Source of the DNA: Liopterus haemorrhoidalis
Lineage: Eukaryota > Arthropoda > Insecta > Coleoptera > Dytiscidae
Direction of reading: 5' to 3'
Assembly: GCA_963971575.1 (NCBI GenBank)
Contig: OZ020615.1
Span: 63,373,379 to 63,437,378, forward strand
Length of the DNA: 64,000 nucleotides
The position numbers were made by a program, and so were the translations under genes. The notes below the pieces were generated by a model. The model ran no database searches. It worked only from the letters and a program-made list of their open reading frames with translations, and was not told the origin of the DNA. This document shows positions 31,690-43,771 of the stretch, in pieces. Every line of letters starts with the position of its first letter. Positions within the stretch are counted from its first letter, which is position 1.

Positions 31690-33590
31690 ATACATCTCAG
31701 TTGACTGGATATCTATATAGTTGTAATAATTACTAATAACGTCCCTAGTTTTGCAATACCCCGTAATTATACTAATAACCAACTAGTTTTCCTAATAATC
31801 TCCCTAGTTCTTCTAATGATGTCCATAGTTCTTAAATTTACCTCCATAATTTCCCAAAAGCCTCCCTAGTCATAACAGCATTTTTAGTTCTCCAAATACT
31901 TTCTCTTGTTGCTCTATAAATCTCCCTAGTTGTACTAATAACTTCCCTAGTTCGTCTAATAACCTCCATAGTTCATCAAATAACCTCTATAATTTCTTAA
32001 AAACCTCTTCCCTACTAATATCCATCTAAATTCTCCTAATAATTTCCTTTGTACGCCTATTGTCAACTGACAATAACTGAAGCACCTCTAGTGAGATTTT
32101 GAGAAACTGACGGTTGTAGGATAGTCGAGTTTGTTTACTGTTGTTTTCATAGCAAGTTTTTAAAAAAATGTCTTTAAAATTGCAAGAAAAAATTAAATGC
32201 AACGTGAATTGTTGTTTATCTTTGCAATGCAAAAGTAGGTCGTGATAGAGACCTAAGTTTTCATCGTGTTCCGAAACGTGGCAAAAAAGCCTTATTACCT
32301 TCAATTAAAACCCTAGGTTACTTGGGCACTGAGAAAACGGAAAAATTCATTTAACGCAACCCTCATATTGAATAATTAATTAATTTCAATAAATATCACA
32401 TGAAGATACCATTGAACCTGTCAAAAATATCCTACCAAAGTCAGCCATGATGTACAATGCAGTAGCGCCTCTATCGGTAGTGTCAGATGTCAATTAAGCT
32501 CCTTAGTTGTCCTAATAACCTCCCTAGTTCTTCTAATGACCTCCATAGTACTTCAAATAAGATCCATAGTTTTCTAGATACCTCTATAGTTCTAATTTCC
32601 ATCTTAGTTCTCCTAATAATTTCCATTGTAGTTCTATTAAGCTCCTTAGTTATCCTAAATAACTCCCTAGATCTTTTAATGACCTCCATAGTTCTTCAAA
32701 TATGTTCCATAATTTCCTAAAAGTCTGTTCAGTTATTTAAATATTTTAGTTCTTCTAATGCTTTCCCTTGTAGTCCTATTAAGGTCCCTGATTGTCCTAA
32801 AAACTACCCTAGATCTTCTACTGACCTCCATAGTTAGAAATAATCTTCATAGTTTCTTAAACATCTCTCCAGTTCTAATAACAATCTTAGTTCTCCTAAT
32901 GATTTTCTTTGTTGTCCTGATTATTAAGCTCCATAGTTGTGCTATTAAGCTCCTTAGTTCTTCTAATGACTTCCACAGGTCTTCATTTGACCTCCATAGT
33001 TTTCTTACAACCTCCTTAATTCTAATAGCCTCCCTAGTTTTGCAAATAAAACCCGTAGTTGATCTATTAAGCTCCCTAGATCTTCTAATAAGCTCCCTAG
33101 TTTCTTTAACGACCACACTAGTTCTTTAATTAGTCTCCAATGTTTCCTTATAGCCTCACAAATTCTAATAACCTTCTTAGTTTTCCTAATAATCTTCTTA
33201 GCTATCCTATTAAGCTCCATATTTCTCCTTATAAACTCCATAGTCCTCCTAAAAACTCGTAAGGTCTTCTAATGACCTCCTTAGTACTTCAATTAACCGC
33301 CATTGTTTCCTAGTGACCTCGCCAGTTCTAATAACCGTCCTAGTTTTCATAATAATCTTCCTAGTTGTCCTTTTAAGCTCCATCGTTCTCCTAATAAGCT
33401 CTCCTGTTCTTCTAATGACTTCCTTAGTTCTAATAAATATCTTAATAATCTGCTTAGTTCTCCTAATAACCTGTTCTGGTATTTTACTAACTTCCCTAGT
33501 TCTCCAATTAGCTTCCAACGAAAATCCTCAAATTTAATAATCTTTCTAGGTGTCCTAATAACTATCTTAGTTATGCAAATAATCTTCCTA
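31690..33590. repeat. Degenerate ~25-bp minisatellite, CTCCCTAGTTCTTCTAATAA
   Basis: About 1.9 kb is built of variable units such as CTCCCTAGTTCTTCTAATGA and CCTCCATAGTTCTTCAAATA, broken at about 32060-32490 by non-repeat DNA. Long open frames occur on both strands (Leu/Ser/Ile rich on plus, Arg/Glu/Leu rich on minus); they are by-products of the unit lacking stops. It is downstream of gene 1. Confidence 0.88.
32060..32490 (+). pseudogene. Insertion with THAP-like relic
   Basis: Inside the minisatellite, plus-strand reading gives CCLSLQCK, then after a one-base frame change VGRDRDLSFHRVPKRGKKAL. CxxC-like start, SFHRVP and following basic residues match the first half of a THAP finger. Loose inverted ends (GTCAACTGACA and TGTCAGATGTCAA) suggest a small nonautonomous element. 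Confidence 0.45.
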
Positions 33591-35707
33591 AATTGCGGGT
33601 TCATTTTATTATTATTAGAACAATCAATCCGTTTTTGGGAAATAATATTTTGTACATATGATTGTGGAACATTTGTCCTTTTCTGTGCTAAAGCTGCCAT
33701 TTTCTTAGTAAAAGAAAAATCATTCCTCATAGCATCGGAAATTATTAATAGTTTAAATGTTAGTCTGATAAGATGGGTTTGTTTCATTTATCGAACAAAA
33801 AATTTGTATAATTACATAGCTCATCTATGTACCTATGTGTTGCTGCCATTTTATTGATGCTATTTTTTTATTTAACTATAAATAAAAATTTAACGAAATG
33901 AACCCATGTGGCAAAGTGTGTTAACGATACTTTAAGAATTTGGCAGATTAAACACATACTGTTTGTAAATATTACTGTACATAAACAAATTTAATTTTTA
34001 TTTAATATTTTACATTATCCTTCATTAAATTAAGTTTAACGATAAAATTTTTTAGAATTATTTTTTGGGGACTGTTTTGGGTATTGTGGGTCTGTTCAGT
34101 GTATTTTAATCACTTTTATTCTGTAAACATCTCTATTTCACAAAAGATTCCAACGTTCAAATAGGTTACGATTCAAAATAATTAATATCGGTGAAAATTA
34201 ACTTCGAATGTGAAAATTACTGCTATATGTAAGTTTTATTTAACCAATAACTAGTTTAATGGTTTGAAGTGTATTCTAATAGGTTAAAAATGTTTATATT
34301 TTTGAACGAAATGAAAATTAATGCAATCGTAATTCATAAAAAGTTATCGGAAGAGTTTGTTTGATGAGTTCTGTTATATTTTTATATTCTTTTTGTTATT
34401 TTAACCTTTAAATATACTTAAAAACACGTTTAATTTAACCAGTTGACAGCTTTAATTCATTTTTTAGGTTATTTACAGGATTTGTTTAAACTTTTGTTTT
34501 GTACGTTCACACGATGTGAATTCACTGCAGGTTTTACAAATTTTTACAATATTCAAATGTTTATGTTTTCTTTTTTCACCTGAAAAACACCTGTTGGCTA
34601 CGTCACTATCATTAAACCTTTATTAATCTAAATCCGAATATAACCGAGGAATTACGAATGTTTTTTAACGTAGCACTGAATCATCCAGCTATAGTATATG
34701 TTTTGTGTTGGGCAACGAAGTGTCGTATGGAGTTTTTGCCGGTTTATAAATGTTTTATTAAAAGTGATATAGTCAAAACTAACTTTTAAGTAAGTATATT
34801 TTATTTATTTAACAAATACAATATTTAAAAGTATGTTTTAGATAACTTTAATAGTTAATTTTATTGTTTCCGTGAACGAATCAGAGCGGAAAAAGTACAG
34901 AATGTCAAGTTTTGGCATTTTAAAAATTAGTTTGTTCATCAAAATCATACAAAATACTACTAAATTCATAAAAATATTAAATAAAACTCTAATGCGAGTC
35001 AAATAAGAACTTAATTGGACTCATTACGTAAAAATTGTTTGAAAAAAATATATATTTTGAACAATAGAGATTAATTTTCGACAAAGGATATCAAATTTGA
35101 ACCAATATTTTCAAAAGTACACCATAATTATTATCTAAATATTCTCTTGTATGTGTTAACTAGAAAAAATTTCCAAATTTCAAACTTGGGACCTTAAATA
35201 ATAAAAAATATATTTTTAAAATAATCCAATTTGTTTCACAAAGATGTACTGATTTATAAACTTAATTTTGGATCTGTTTTGGCACTTAATAGGCGATCAA
35301 AAAAAGTAATTAGGTGTACATTAGATATTTTTATATTTAATTTTATTTTTTAGTTTTGGAATTAAGTCACAAATGAATTATATAGTACTTAAAACTAGAA
35401 AAACTGCCAGTAAGGCTTACTAGTAACTCTTTTTGAAAGTAGGTGCCCAAATTATCTCAAAATTGGCCACAAAAGTAAATAAGGTGTATATTAAAGTATT
35501 TTTGTGTTTAAGTGCTTAAAATTAAGTCAAGAATATATTAAAATGTGCACCTAACACTGTCTATAATGTATCTGGTAGTAATTTTTGGAAATAAGTTCTT
35601 AAATTGTGTCAAAATATTGTCAAAAAATACAACTAAGAGTAAAACTGGGCATAGGTTCTTAAATTATGATGAAAAATTGATGTGAAGTGTGAATTGTCAC
35701 ACATTTC
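33591..35707. other. AT-rich intergenic DNA
   Basis: No recognised gene or bounded element. An incidental 184-codon plus frame beginning in the minisatellite (33303-33857) has no family resemblance beyond repeat-derived residues. The 35040-35640 part has the character of decayed repeat. Confidence 0.45.
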
Positions 35708-36510
35708 AGGATTTTTTAGGTATTTACTAAGTTGTAACAAATTGTGGGTATCCAGTGGTGGCGCTAGCGCCCCCTCCCCCAAATTGCTCTGGCCCCTTAG
35801 TTGCCCCCCAGTTGCCCCACCCAGAATTGCTTGGAGAAAAATATAGTTTAGAAGTGAGGACCTTTTTTTTAGGTCATCACTTGTATTTTCATGTGTAAAC
35901 GAAAAAAAAAATGATTTCAAATTATTTTTTGCCCCCCCCCCAAATTTACTAAAAAATTTCCTAGCCCCCCCCATATTTTAATAGCTAGCGCCGCCACTGT
36001 GGGTACCTACATATTAAAATTCACAAATTTCAATAACTCTTGAAAGAATAAAGCACGTGCTTAAATATAGAGACTTAGGAGTACTTAAGCTACCCAGTTC
36101 TTCAGTCAGTCAGATAAATATTGCAAGCCGGTGTTGCAAAAAAATTTTCGAAATAATTTTTAGATCAAAAAATCCTGTTGTACCATTCAGGTTCACATTC
36201 ATGTGCATTACTCAGAATTTTTACAAGTGTTTCTACACATTGTAGACAAAAAAAGGTTTATCATAAATAAAAAAATGGTTTGTTTATTCACGCATTAAAA
36301 AAGATATTTATTTATTGAAGACATATTTGTTTATATTTTCCCGCCATTTGTTTTTTTTAATTCTCAATAGTTTTTCTAAATATGGGTCAACGAGTTGTAA
36401 AAGCATGCAAATTTCAGCTTTCAAGGTCCATCCGTTTGGCCACACTTTCTACCGAACAAACAGACATATGAGTGACTTTATAAGGGTTTTTCGATCATAC
36501 CTAAAAAATA
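35708..36510. mobile_element. RepX copy interrupted by a hAT MITE
   Basis: The left end AGGATTTTTTAGGTAT follows the family flank TTGATGTGAAGTGTGAATT, and the right end is ATACCTAAAAAAT after AACAAACAGACATATGAG. The hAT MITE 35753-35999 is nested near its left end. Confidence 0.65.
35753..35999. mobile_element. hAT MITE, CAGTGGYGGCGCTAGC ends
   Basis: Ends CAGTGGTGGCGCTAGCGCC and GCTAGCGCCGCCACTG are flanked by TGGGTATC and TGGGTACC (7 of 8 match). C-rich arms surround a core containing AGTGAGGACCTTTTTTTT and ATCACTTGTATTTTC, the same core motif as in the GGTGACCATT family. Confidence 0.88.
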
Positions 36511-37669
36511 AACTAAAAGCTGCAATAGGTCCGCGAAAGTTTTTGGATGTGTTTTTCTTTGCAGTTATTTTGATATTTTTTATGGTATCAATTTATATTT
36601 TGTTTATTTTTTAGAAATAAAATAAATGTATTTAGTAGCACATTAAATATATTTGTTTTCTTGTAATTACGTATTTTAATGGTCCACGTTGCGTTTATGG
36701 TTGAGAAACTCTGATCTAGATTCTGTTTTTTCTCGATCATATGTTTTAAAAATTATTTTGATAATTTTTATATTGTCTGTAAATTTTAGGTTTTTGGGAG
36801 TTGAAATAGGTTCTAGGGCGCCTAAAACGTGGTTTATATATTGTGTTATTTATTTTTTAAAAGTAAATAATTGTCTAGTTGATTAATTTAGTTAGTAAAC
36901 ATAAATTAAATTATTTAAATTGTTTGAGGAACGCTATGCCAGAGTGGCTTGCATTGTACCTGTTATCAGACAGTCGACTGCTGATAAAACATTTATTTTA
37001 AGCACCTGTACGTTGTTTTTTTAATCTACTTTATCTAGCAATAACTAGGATTAGCAAGGTTTCAGAAATTTAATATCGACAAAAATATGGAAATGATTAC
37101 CGAACAATGTTACACTTCATTTTGATTGTCAGGTAAATGAATTTAATCACAATTTGGTTATATAAGAATTTATGACGTACTAGAGAATAAAGACAGAGAT
37201 TATTTAATGTTGCCGAATTTAATTTGTTTGGTTTTATTTGGCGTTAACTTGCAAGAAATGGCTTGTCATTTTATCAGGCCCGTTTGGTTTATACAGGTTA
37301 CAGAACTACTGTTGCCGCCTATAAAACTGGATACAAATCTACTGTAATTGCAGCCCAGGTTGTTTATTAACGAGTTGCAATATGTATTGAGCCGGTGTGC
37401 TGTACTCATTGCAGCCTGAATGTGGTACAGTTCAAATAAACAACATTAAAATTTGTATGTTATTACAACCTGAATTTATCAAAAATTCTCCCCACTCATA
37501 TTTCTATTAAATCTATCCTGACCATCCCCTTCCCAGCAGTTTGCAAGAAAATTATTGGTTTTCTCAAGGAAATTTAAATTTAAAGTAAATAAAAAGCTAA
37601 GCCCTAGCGGAATGGTGACCGCACGAAAGCCAACAAATCAGAAGAAGAAGAACTTTTGTTGGATGAATT
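36511..37669. other. Intergenic, partial hAT end at 36700-36720
   Basis: GGTTGAGAAACTCTGATCTAG at 36700-36720 resembles the right end of the 1084-3452 element but no partner end was found. Nothing else is recognised. Confidence 0.4.
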
Positions 37670-37860
37670 ATGTCCGTAGGCAAGGGTGCACCAGTGGGGG
37701 GGGGGAGTCACGGATTTATACCCCCCCCCTCCCAAGAGCTCCAAAAACATTTGGATTTTACGTGTTTTTGTGGAAATAAAAGTGAGGACTTTTTTTTGGT
37801 CATCACTTGCATTTTAGAGGTGAGGACCTTTTTTAGGTCATCCCTTGTATTTACGCAAAA
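37670..37860. repeat. Fragment carrying the GTGAGGACC core
   Basis: A G9 and a C7 run are followed by AAAGTGAGGACTTTTTTTTG, ATCACTTGCATTTT and a second unit GAGGTGAGGACCTTTTTT. It looks like a hAT MITE of the 35753 type, but ends and duplication were not found. Confidence 0.55.
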
Positions 37861-38708
37861 CTACACGGATCAAAAAGGAAAATGGTTAACTAAGGAGAGC
37901 TCTATTTTTTATCTAGGTAGGAAAAAGTCTGTAGATTTCAAAAATTTAAACTGCAGGTCCCTATATTTTATTGTTCTTAAATTGGGATTTTTTAAAATTT
38001 CAAAGCAAAAAAATTGAGAACATAAAAATTCACAAACAAATTTTTGTTTGAGGGTTGTTTTATTATATGTCCTTTAATTTTTTAAGTCTTGACTGATTTA
38101 ATAATTACTTTTAAACACGAGAAAACATTTTAATAATTATTATAATAAATTAATATGTAACAAACACTTTTATTAAAATTTCTGTATTTATATAACAATG
38201 ACGTCATCACTTTTGTTTTGTTTTATCTGTCCGGTCATATTTCCGGTCAGGTAAAAGCGGAACTACGTAAAATTGGTCTAAAAACTAGGTCGCTCCTGAC
38301 TGACACACAGAATTGGATTTACTAGCTCGATTATAGACAAAATATTTTTAAAAAAATTAAGGAAAAGTTAAAATAAATGTTTCGAGGGCCTACATTTGAT
38401 ATTGCACAGTAAATTTGTAAAAATTAGATATAAAAAATGAAAAATTTATAAAAAAATATATTTTTTGAAAAAATAATCAATTTAAAATATGTGATATTAT
38501 TCTAGTTCACATCATTGTGTATTCCTAAAATTTTCTACCTTTAATAAAATCGCTTCAAAATATATTTTTTTAAATTACTTTGGGTTAAAGTCAGTCGCCC
38601 GTGTGCAGACTTTCATAAGATCGCCTTTTATTAGACTCGAACCCAAATGCCGCAGGTGTGCAAACTTTCCTAAGACCGCACTCTACTAGTAGAATTATAT
38701 TAAAATTG

Positions 38709-38995
38709 GCCCGTCTTTCTGATGGGCTGCCTATATGCTGACCCGACAAGAGTGGGGAAGCCGCGGAAAATTCCCGGGACCCCCGGGTTTTTGGGGCCCC
38801 GGAGTCAAGGAACGGCCTGGCATCAGGGCAGAGGACCTTTTTTTCGGTTCATCACTTGTTTTTTTTACGTCATCAGTTGTATTTTCACCTGTATTATAAT
38901 AAAAATTCCCGGATATAGAATTGATCATTATCCAGGGCCCGCAAAGATTTTTCTCCCCGGGGCCCCAGAAGTCTTCTCGGCGGCCTTGCCTGTAC
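38709..38995. repeat. GC-rich fragment carrying the GTGAGGACC core
   Basis: A strikingly GC-rich segment (CCCGGGACCCCCGGG, GGGGCCCCGGAG) is followed by GCAGAGGACCTTTTTTTC and ATCACTTG, then CCGGGGCCCCAGAAG. It is possibly the two arms of one MITE with the shared core in the middle. A target duplication was not identified. Confidence 0.5.
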
Positions 38996-40137
38996 GCAAC
39001 ACTTCCCTTGAATATATGGACGCGTGGTCCTGACCTCACTCAATATTTAAATCAAAGAATTGTATATGTATGCCAAATTTCAACAATAGTTCCCAGACGC
39101 TTGGCCAAAATTTCTACCATACGGAAAAACAGACATATGATTAACAGTAAAGTAATTGTCAAAATATGTAACATGACTTGGTGATAAATATAATTATTTA
39201 ACGACAGTTTAGTGGGATTAACAGCATATGGCCAACAAAACGAGTCAAATTGTTTGTCAATTGTTTGTTTATTTTTAAAGACTGCTCTTATAAATATACC
39301 TCTCTTTATTACCCTGACTGCCCTTATCATTGCTAACTCAACATTCCTATTGTTACAGCCCCAAAAGTCATGTTACAATACTTTGAAAATTACTATATAA
39401 GGGTTTCTTTGTTATAACGACAAAATTATAAAATAAACGTGACAATGTGAAAAAATTATGTAGACTATTTTTTTCGTGACTAAAGTCTTTTAACCATTAA
39501 AAAAAATGTCAGAGACCCCGACAACCGGTTCATGTTATTATATACTTCATGTAAGAGCGAGTTAACATAAGTAATTATAAGTAGGTGTATTCATATCATA
39601 AACTACTGGCACTTTAGGTAAATAACTTTAAAATCCTTATCACACCTTGATAAAATTGAAAATATTTCAACTTTAGACGTTATATAATATGATAAATCAG
39701 ATATATTCAAGTATCAAATAGGTTAGATTAGGTTATTATTTTTTCTTAGGCAGCGTCAGTCTCACTTCAAAATTTCCATCTTTGTTAAATGCCTTTCCAG
39801 ATACAATGTTTGATAAAAAAAATCTCAGACTAGAAAATATTTTGGAAAAAGTGTTTAAATATGCAGAGAGTACTGTTCCAAACATGACTACAAATCAATT
39901 TAAAGTACATTTCCGCTTGTATCCAGAAAATTTGGAGTCTTTTTGAGTGTATTTACATGTTCCATCATGAGGTTCATGTCTGTACTATTTATTTTGCAAA
40001 TGCTGCAGGCATAAACAATGATATCTTGATTGTTTTCACTCATATTGTTTTGTAGAAATAATAACTTATATTTTTACCGCGAAAACACTATTCGCGACTG
40101 CAAATAACAGTGAGACATCTGGTAGTGACTGGCTAAA
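38996..40137. other. Intergenic with partial RepX near 39050-39150
   Basis: TATGTATGCCAAATTTCAAC and GGCCAAAATTTCTACCATAC match an interior part of RepX. The rest shows nothing recognised. Confidence 0.4.
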
Positions 40138-40141
40138 TTAA

Positions 40142-41741
40142 CACTAGAAAGACTGAAACTTAGTGTATACCTATATTGCCCAAAAGCAGTCAAAATGACT
40201 GCATTGTGAAAGAATAACTAATGTGTAAAGAAACTTATTTAAAATTAATTTTTAATATTTTTTTATATTATTTACAGTTATAAAAAAATATGGAAAACCA
40301 TTCAAAACATATTTGCTACTAACATCTGATGCAAGCCAGAATTTGATGCCAAATTTGTTGGATTTATTAGGCATATACTGTGTAAACCTGCATCTGGCTT
40401 TCGAAGGAAATAATTGCTCGTCAACTGTTATATTTTGCCCTGGTTGATTGCAAGCTTAACTGTTTTCAATGAACTTATCCCATATTTCCGAAACCAAGGC
40501 AAATTTATTTGTTTGTAGGCGCCTACTTCTTTCGGTTCTTTTATCAAAACGAATAAATCGTGGGATTTGCTTGAACTTTTCTCTAGCCATAGTTTTTCTA
40601 AAAAATTCGGGTCCCCACTTTGCTGACCATAAATAACTCAATTTTAAATTTTTTGCCTCGTAAGCTCCACGAGCATATAAAATCCCAATAAATGCACGTA
40701 TTTCCGGTAATGATGTTGTCCAATCGTGCCTCAAAATTCGTTGACATTCTTCTTCTGTGCACTTTTTTATATGTTATCTATTGGATAATATGGTTATCTA
40801 TTATCAACGAGAATGCACTGATAAGATTATCTGCCATAATGTTCCTTTTTGCGTAGCCTGTTGGCCCTTTCACACTTGTGAAAATACAAGTAGATGGTAA
40901 CGTTCCAGGAATACCACCTTCAACAAATTTTGACCACACAGTACCATCGGCAGCTGTTTCGGTCTCCTGAAAGGTGTTTTCAGTTTCTTCATCAGAGTCT
41001 GAACTACTTAGCACCCTACACCTTTTCCTGGGCATATTGATGACACTTTCATTTTCATCATTGGTGATCGACTCTTCATCGCTATCTTCAGTTTCAGATG
41101 TTTCACTTTGAATATGAACCGTTTCATCTTCAGATGATAGTTCAGAATTTATTGAATCTGATTCTACATCGGAGCACTCTTCACTTATGTTCGTTAGCTT
41201 TTCCAATAACTCACTTCTATTCGACATTTCTTTCATGAATTTAGGGCGCAAATGATATAAAATAAACAACTTGTTAGAACAAGTATCACTGCATAAAGAT
41301 ACGAACACTAGATTATAACAAGTACTACTATAGTTTATTGAGTTTCTGATGTTAGCGTCACGAAAAAAAAATAGGAGAGATAGGGCAGGAGGGTATGCGG
41401 AAAGAGACGAAACTGTGAGGCTAGTATCAAAATAACTTCCACATAACCTAACCAAAGAGCCGGACTGGCCATAAAAGAAATTTACTCAATTTGATAATAA
41501 GAGACATTTAATTATTTTAAATTTCCCAAGCAGTCAAAACGACTGCTTTTGGGCAATATAGGTATAACACACATATATACCGGAAATAAATGAGGGGGGA
41601 GGTAACTACAATTATTAATAAACGCATTTATATGTTGTACAAAAAGTCAGAAAATTCTAAGATATTTTATCATTATATACATAATTTAAAAAAATATAAA
41701 AATAAAAAGCAGTCAAAATGACTTCCTTGGGCAATCTAGTG
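40142..41741 (-). mobile_element. Decayed piggyBac element
   Basis: TTAA flanks both ends (40138-40141 and 41742-41745), and the ends CACTAGAAAG and TTGCCTAGTG-like (CAATCTAGTG) are inverse over the first 7 bases. Sub-terminal words GCAGTCAAAATGACT occur near both ends. It encloses a broken piggyBac transposase on the minus strand and lacks its C-terminal catalytic part. Confidence 0.85.
40262..41230 (-). pseudogene. piggyBac transposase pseudogene
   Basis: The minus strand gives an acidic N-terminus (MSNRSELLEKLTNISEECSD onward) and GPTGYAKRNIMADNLISAFS. A frameshift near 40780 follows, then EIRAFIGILYARGAYEAKNL and LSYLWSAKWGPEFFRKTMAR. After a stop comes GQNITVDEQLFPSKARCRFT with the first catalytic Asp; coding then ends at VLNGFPYF. 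The second and third catalytic Asp regions are absent. Confidence 0.85.
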
Positions 41742-43324
41742 TTAAACAGAAGCGTATATTTGGATAATATTTGTAGCGTGTTGTGGTGCAGTTTATGTGA
41801 ATTAAGAAGTATTTTAAAATATAGTGACTTATATACAGTGCTTTTTTGCCGAAATATTGTTTGAACAGATAAATATTAAGAAAAAACTTCTGACATATAC
41901 GCTTCTCGTCCGCCATTAGCTGTTGTGCGCAGCGCCGCCAACGTTAGTTTCAGTCGCGAATTGCACAGATTGCCGCACGATCTAAACTTGTGACGACTGT
42001 GCAACACAAACTTCATTGCATGATATTTGCGGAACGATCTTCGTGCAGCACAGAGCACACAGAAACTTTATGCCTAACGTTTCTTGCTTAAATTATGCAG
42101 AATGAATAGATTATTAGCTTATGCTTATGTATTGTAGAAAATAATTGGCGCCATTTGGAAATTTTTATTTTGTGACGAACAGAATAGACTTGTAACAGGG
42201 GTTATTTTTAATACAAATACCAGAAGTCCTATAAAATATTAATGATTTTGAAAATATATCGAATTCTTCGAGTATATTGTAGGATGACTTCGTCACTGGA
42301 AAGGATTGCAAATGCCATTGCAGCTATGGGACCAAACCGCACAACATTTTATTTAGATAAGTTAAATTTTATTAGAAGTGTCTTATATCTTCTTAATATA
42401 TAAAGCGCAATGTTATTTTGATGATATGTGGGAATGTTAGGATTCGTGTCATATCGTAAGACTTCGTGAAATTGACCTGCTCTGTCGAATGAGTGTTGGC
42501 CTGTTACGTGTTACACGTACCAATTGATGACAGATTGTACGTAGCATACGTCCATTGTTAAAACCCTACATAAAACTATTTTGATATATTAAACACTCTT
42601 AAATTAAATAACTAAAATCGAAGGTAACGCATGTTGGTATTTAAGCTATCATTGAAATAATTTGAATATTTTGATTTTGCAGCAATCGTTAATTTTCAAA
42701 ATTATTATTTTTTTTTGATAAATTAAACTCTCTTAAATTAAATACTATTTTATAAAATGAGTTTTTAAACTTTTTTTAAATGTAAATATCGTTTAATAAA
42801 CTTTACTTTTCTCCTAGCGACGTGGGTTTTTCTGCTAGTGTTTAATATAAATAAGTTAAATAACACAGAAAGAATTTAAAAAATTGATGTAATTAAATAA
42901 CTGAACTGCCTTGTGTAAGAAGTTTGAAGAGTACGAAGTATTGGAAAATGTATGGAAAAATAAAATTTATATCGATAATTTACTACGCTATTGTGAATTA
43001 ATAAAATAGAATTATATATAAATTTGTCCGGGTTCTGGCTAACACCAAAGCAAAGAAAATCGTCTTATTAAATGAAATATTTGTCCCTGCCCTTGACAAG
43101 ATGGCCTATTATTTTGAATCCGTGTTTACAGTGTACAGTATCTAACTGTTTTCACGTGGAAACAGTAGTTAATATGCCATATGTTGTGCAAGTTCACCAG
43201 ACAGAAAGATAACTGCTGTTTCTCTTCTAAGAACTTGAGGTCGCGGTTTCTTCTGTCATTTCTCGCAAAAAAACATTATACTTTCTTCATCATGGGTATT
43301 TAGTTCCACAAATGTGAACTTGTT
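41742..43324. other. Intergenic AT-rich DNA
   Basis: There is a slightly GC-richer patch at 41910-42060 with short frames on minus and no recognisable family. No bounded element was found. Confidence 0.4.
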
Positions 43325-43472
43325 TTTATTTCACCTTTATAATTTTTGCTACAGAGGCAATTAGCCAGGACAATAAGTTATCGTGTTGAAAGTTCCATAC
43401 CTGAACAGGAATCGAACCCGAAACCTTAGCAACGCATGGCACGTTGTTACCACTACGCTACGCCTACACTAT
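43325..43472 (-). mobile_element. tRNA-derived SINE, family 2, second copy
   Basis: On the minus strand the A box GCGTAGCGTAGTGGTAAC and B box GGGTTCGATTCCTG are followed by the same body (TTGTCCTGGCTAA) as the copy at 29022. Target duplications were not identified. Confidence 0.8.
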
Positions 43473-43690
43473 GATTAGAATTGTTCTGGTTAGTTGCCTT
43501 AGTATTATTAATTTCTTTCTTGCGGATTAATTTAAGCTTTTGTCGTCTTTGTCAATAGTAAAATAATTATAAAATTACTTACTATAAGTTTAAATTTACC
43601 AGCCATCAGGATAACTCTTCTTAAGTAGTGTTTCTTCTCGAGAATTCTTAATCGAGAATTTCTCGAGAAAAAGTTATAATTCTCATTTTT

Positions 43691-43737
43691 AGGGTTTTGT
43701 AGGTATGACCAAAAAACCCTTATACCGTCATTTTGTC

Positions 43738-43771
<34 letters not shown>

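Noticed and set aside
32483..33857. Several frames of 70-184 codons on both strands
   Set aside because: They are periodic products of the 25-bp minisatellite, which lacks stops; no family motif or codon signal is visible.
33303..33857. 184-codon plus frame as a membrane protein
   Set aside because: The first half is minisatellite and the rest is AT-rich sequence with random hydrophobic residues.
41876..42058. 60-codon minus frame in a GC-richer patch
   Set aside because: No family resemblance, no splice context and no repeat partner.
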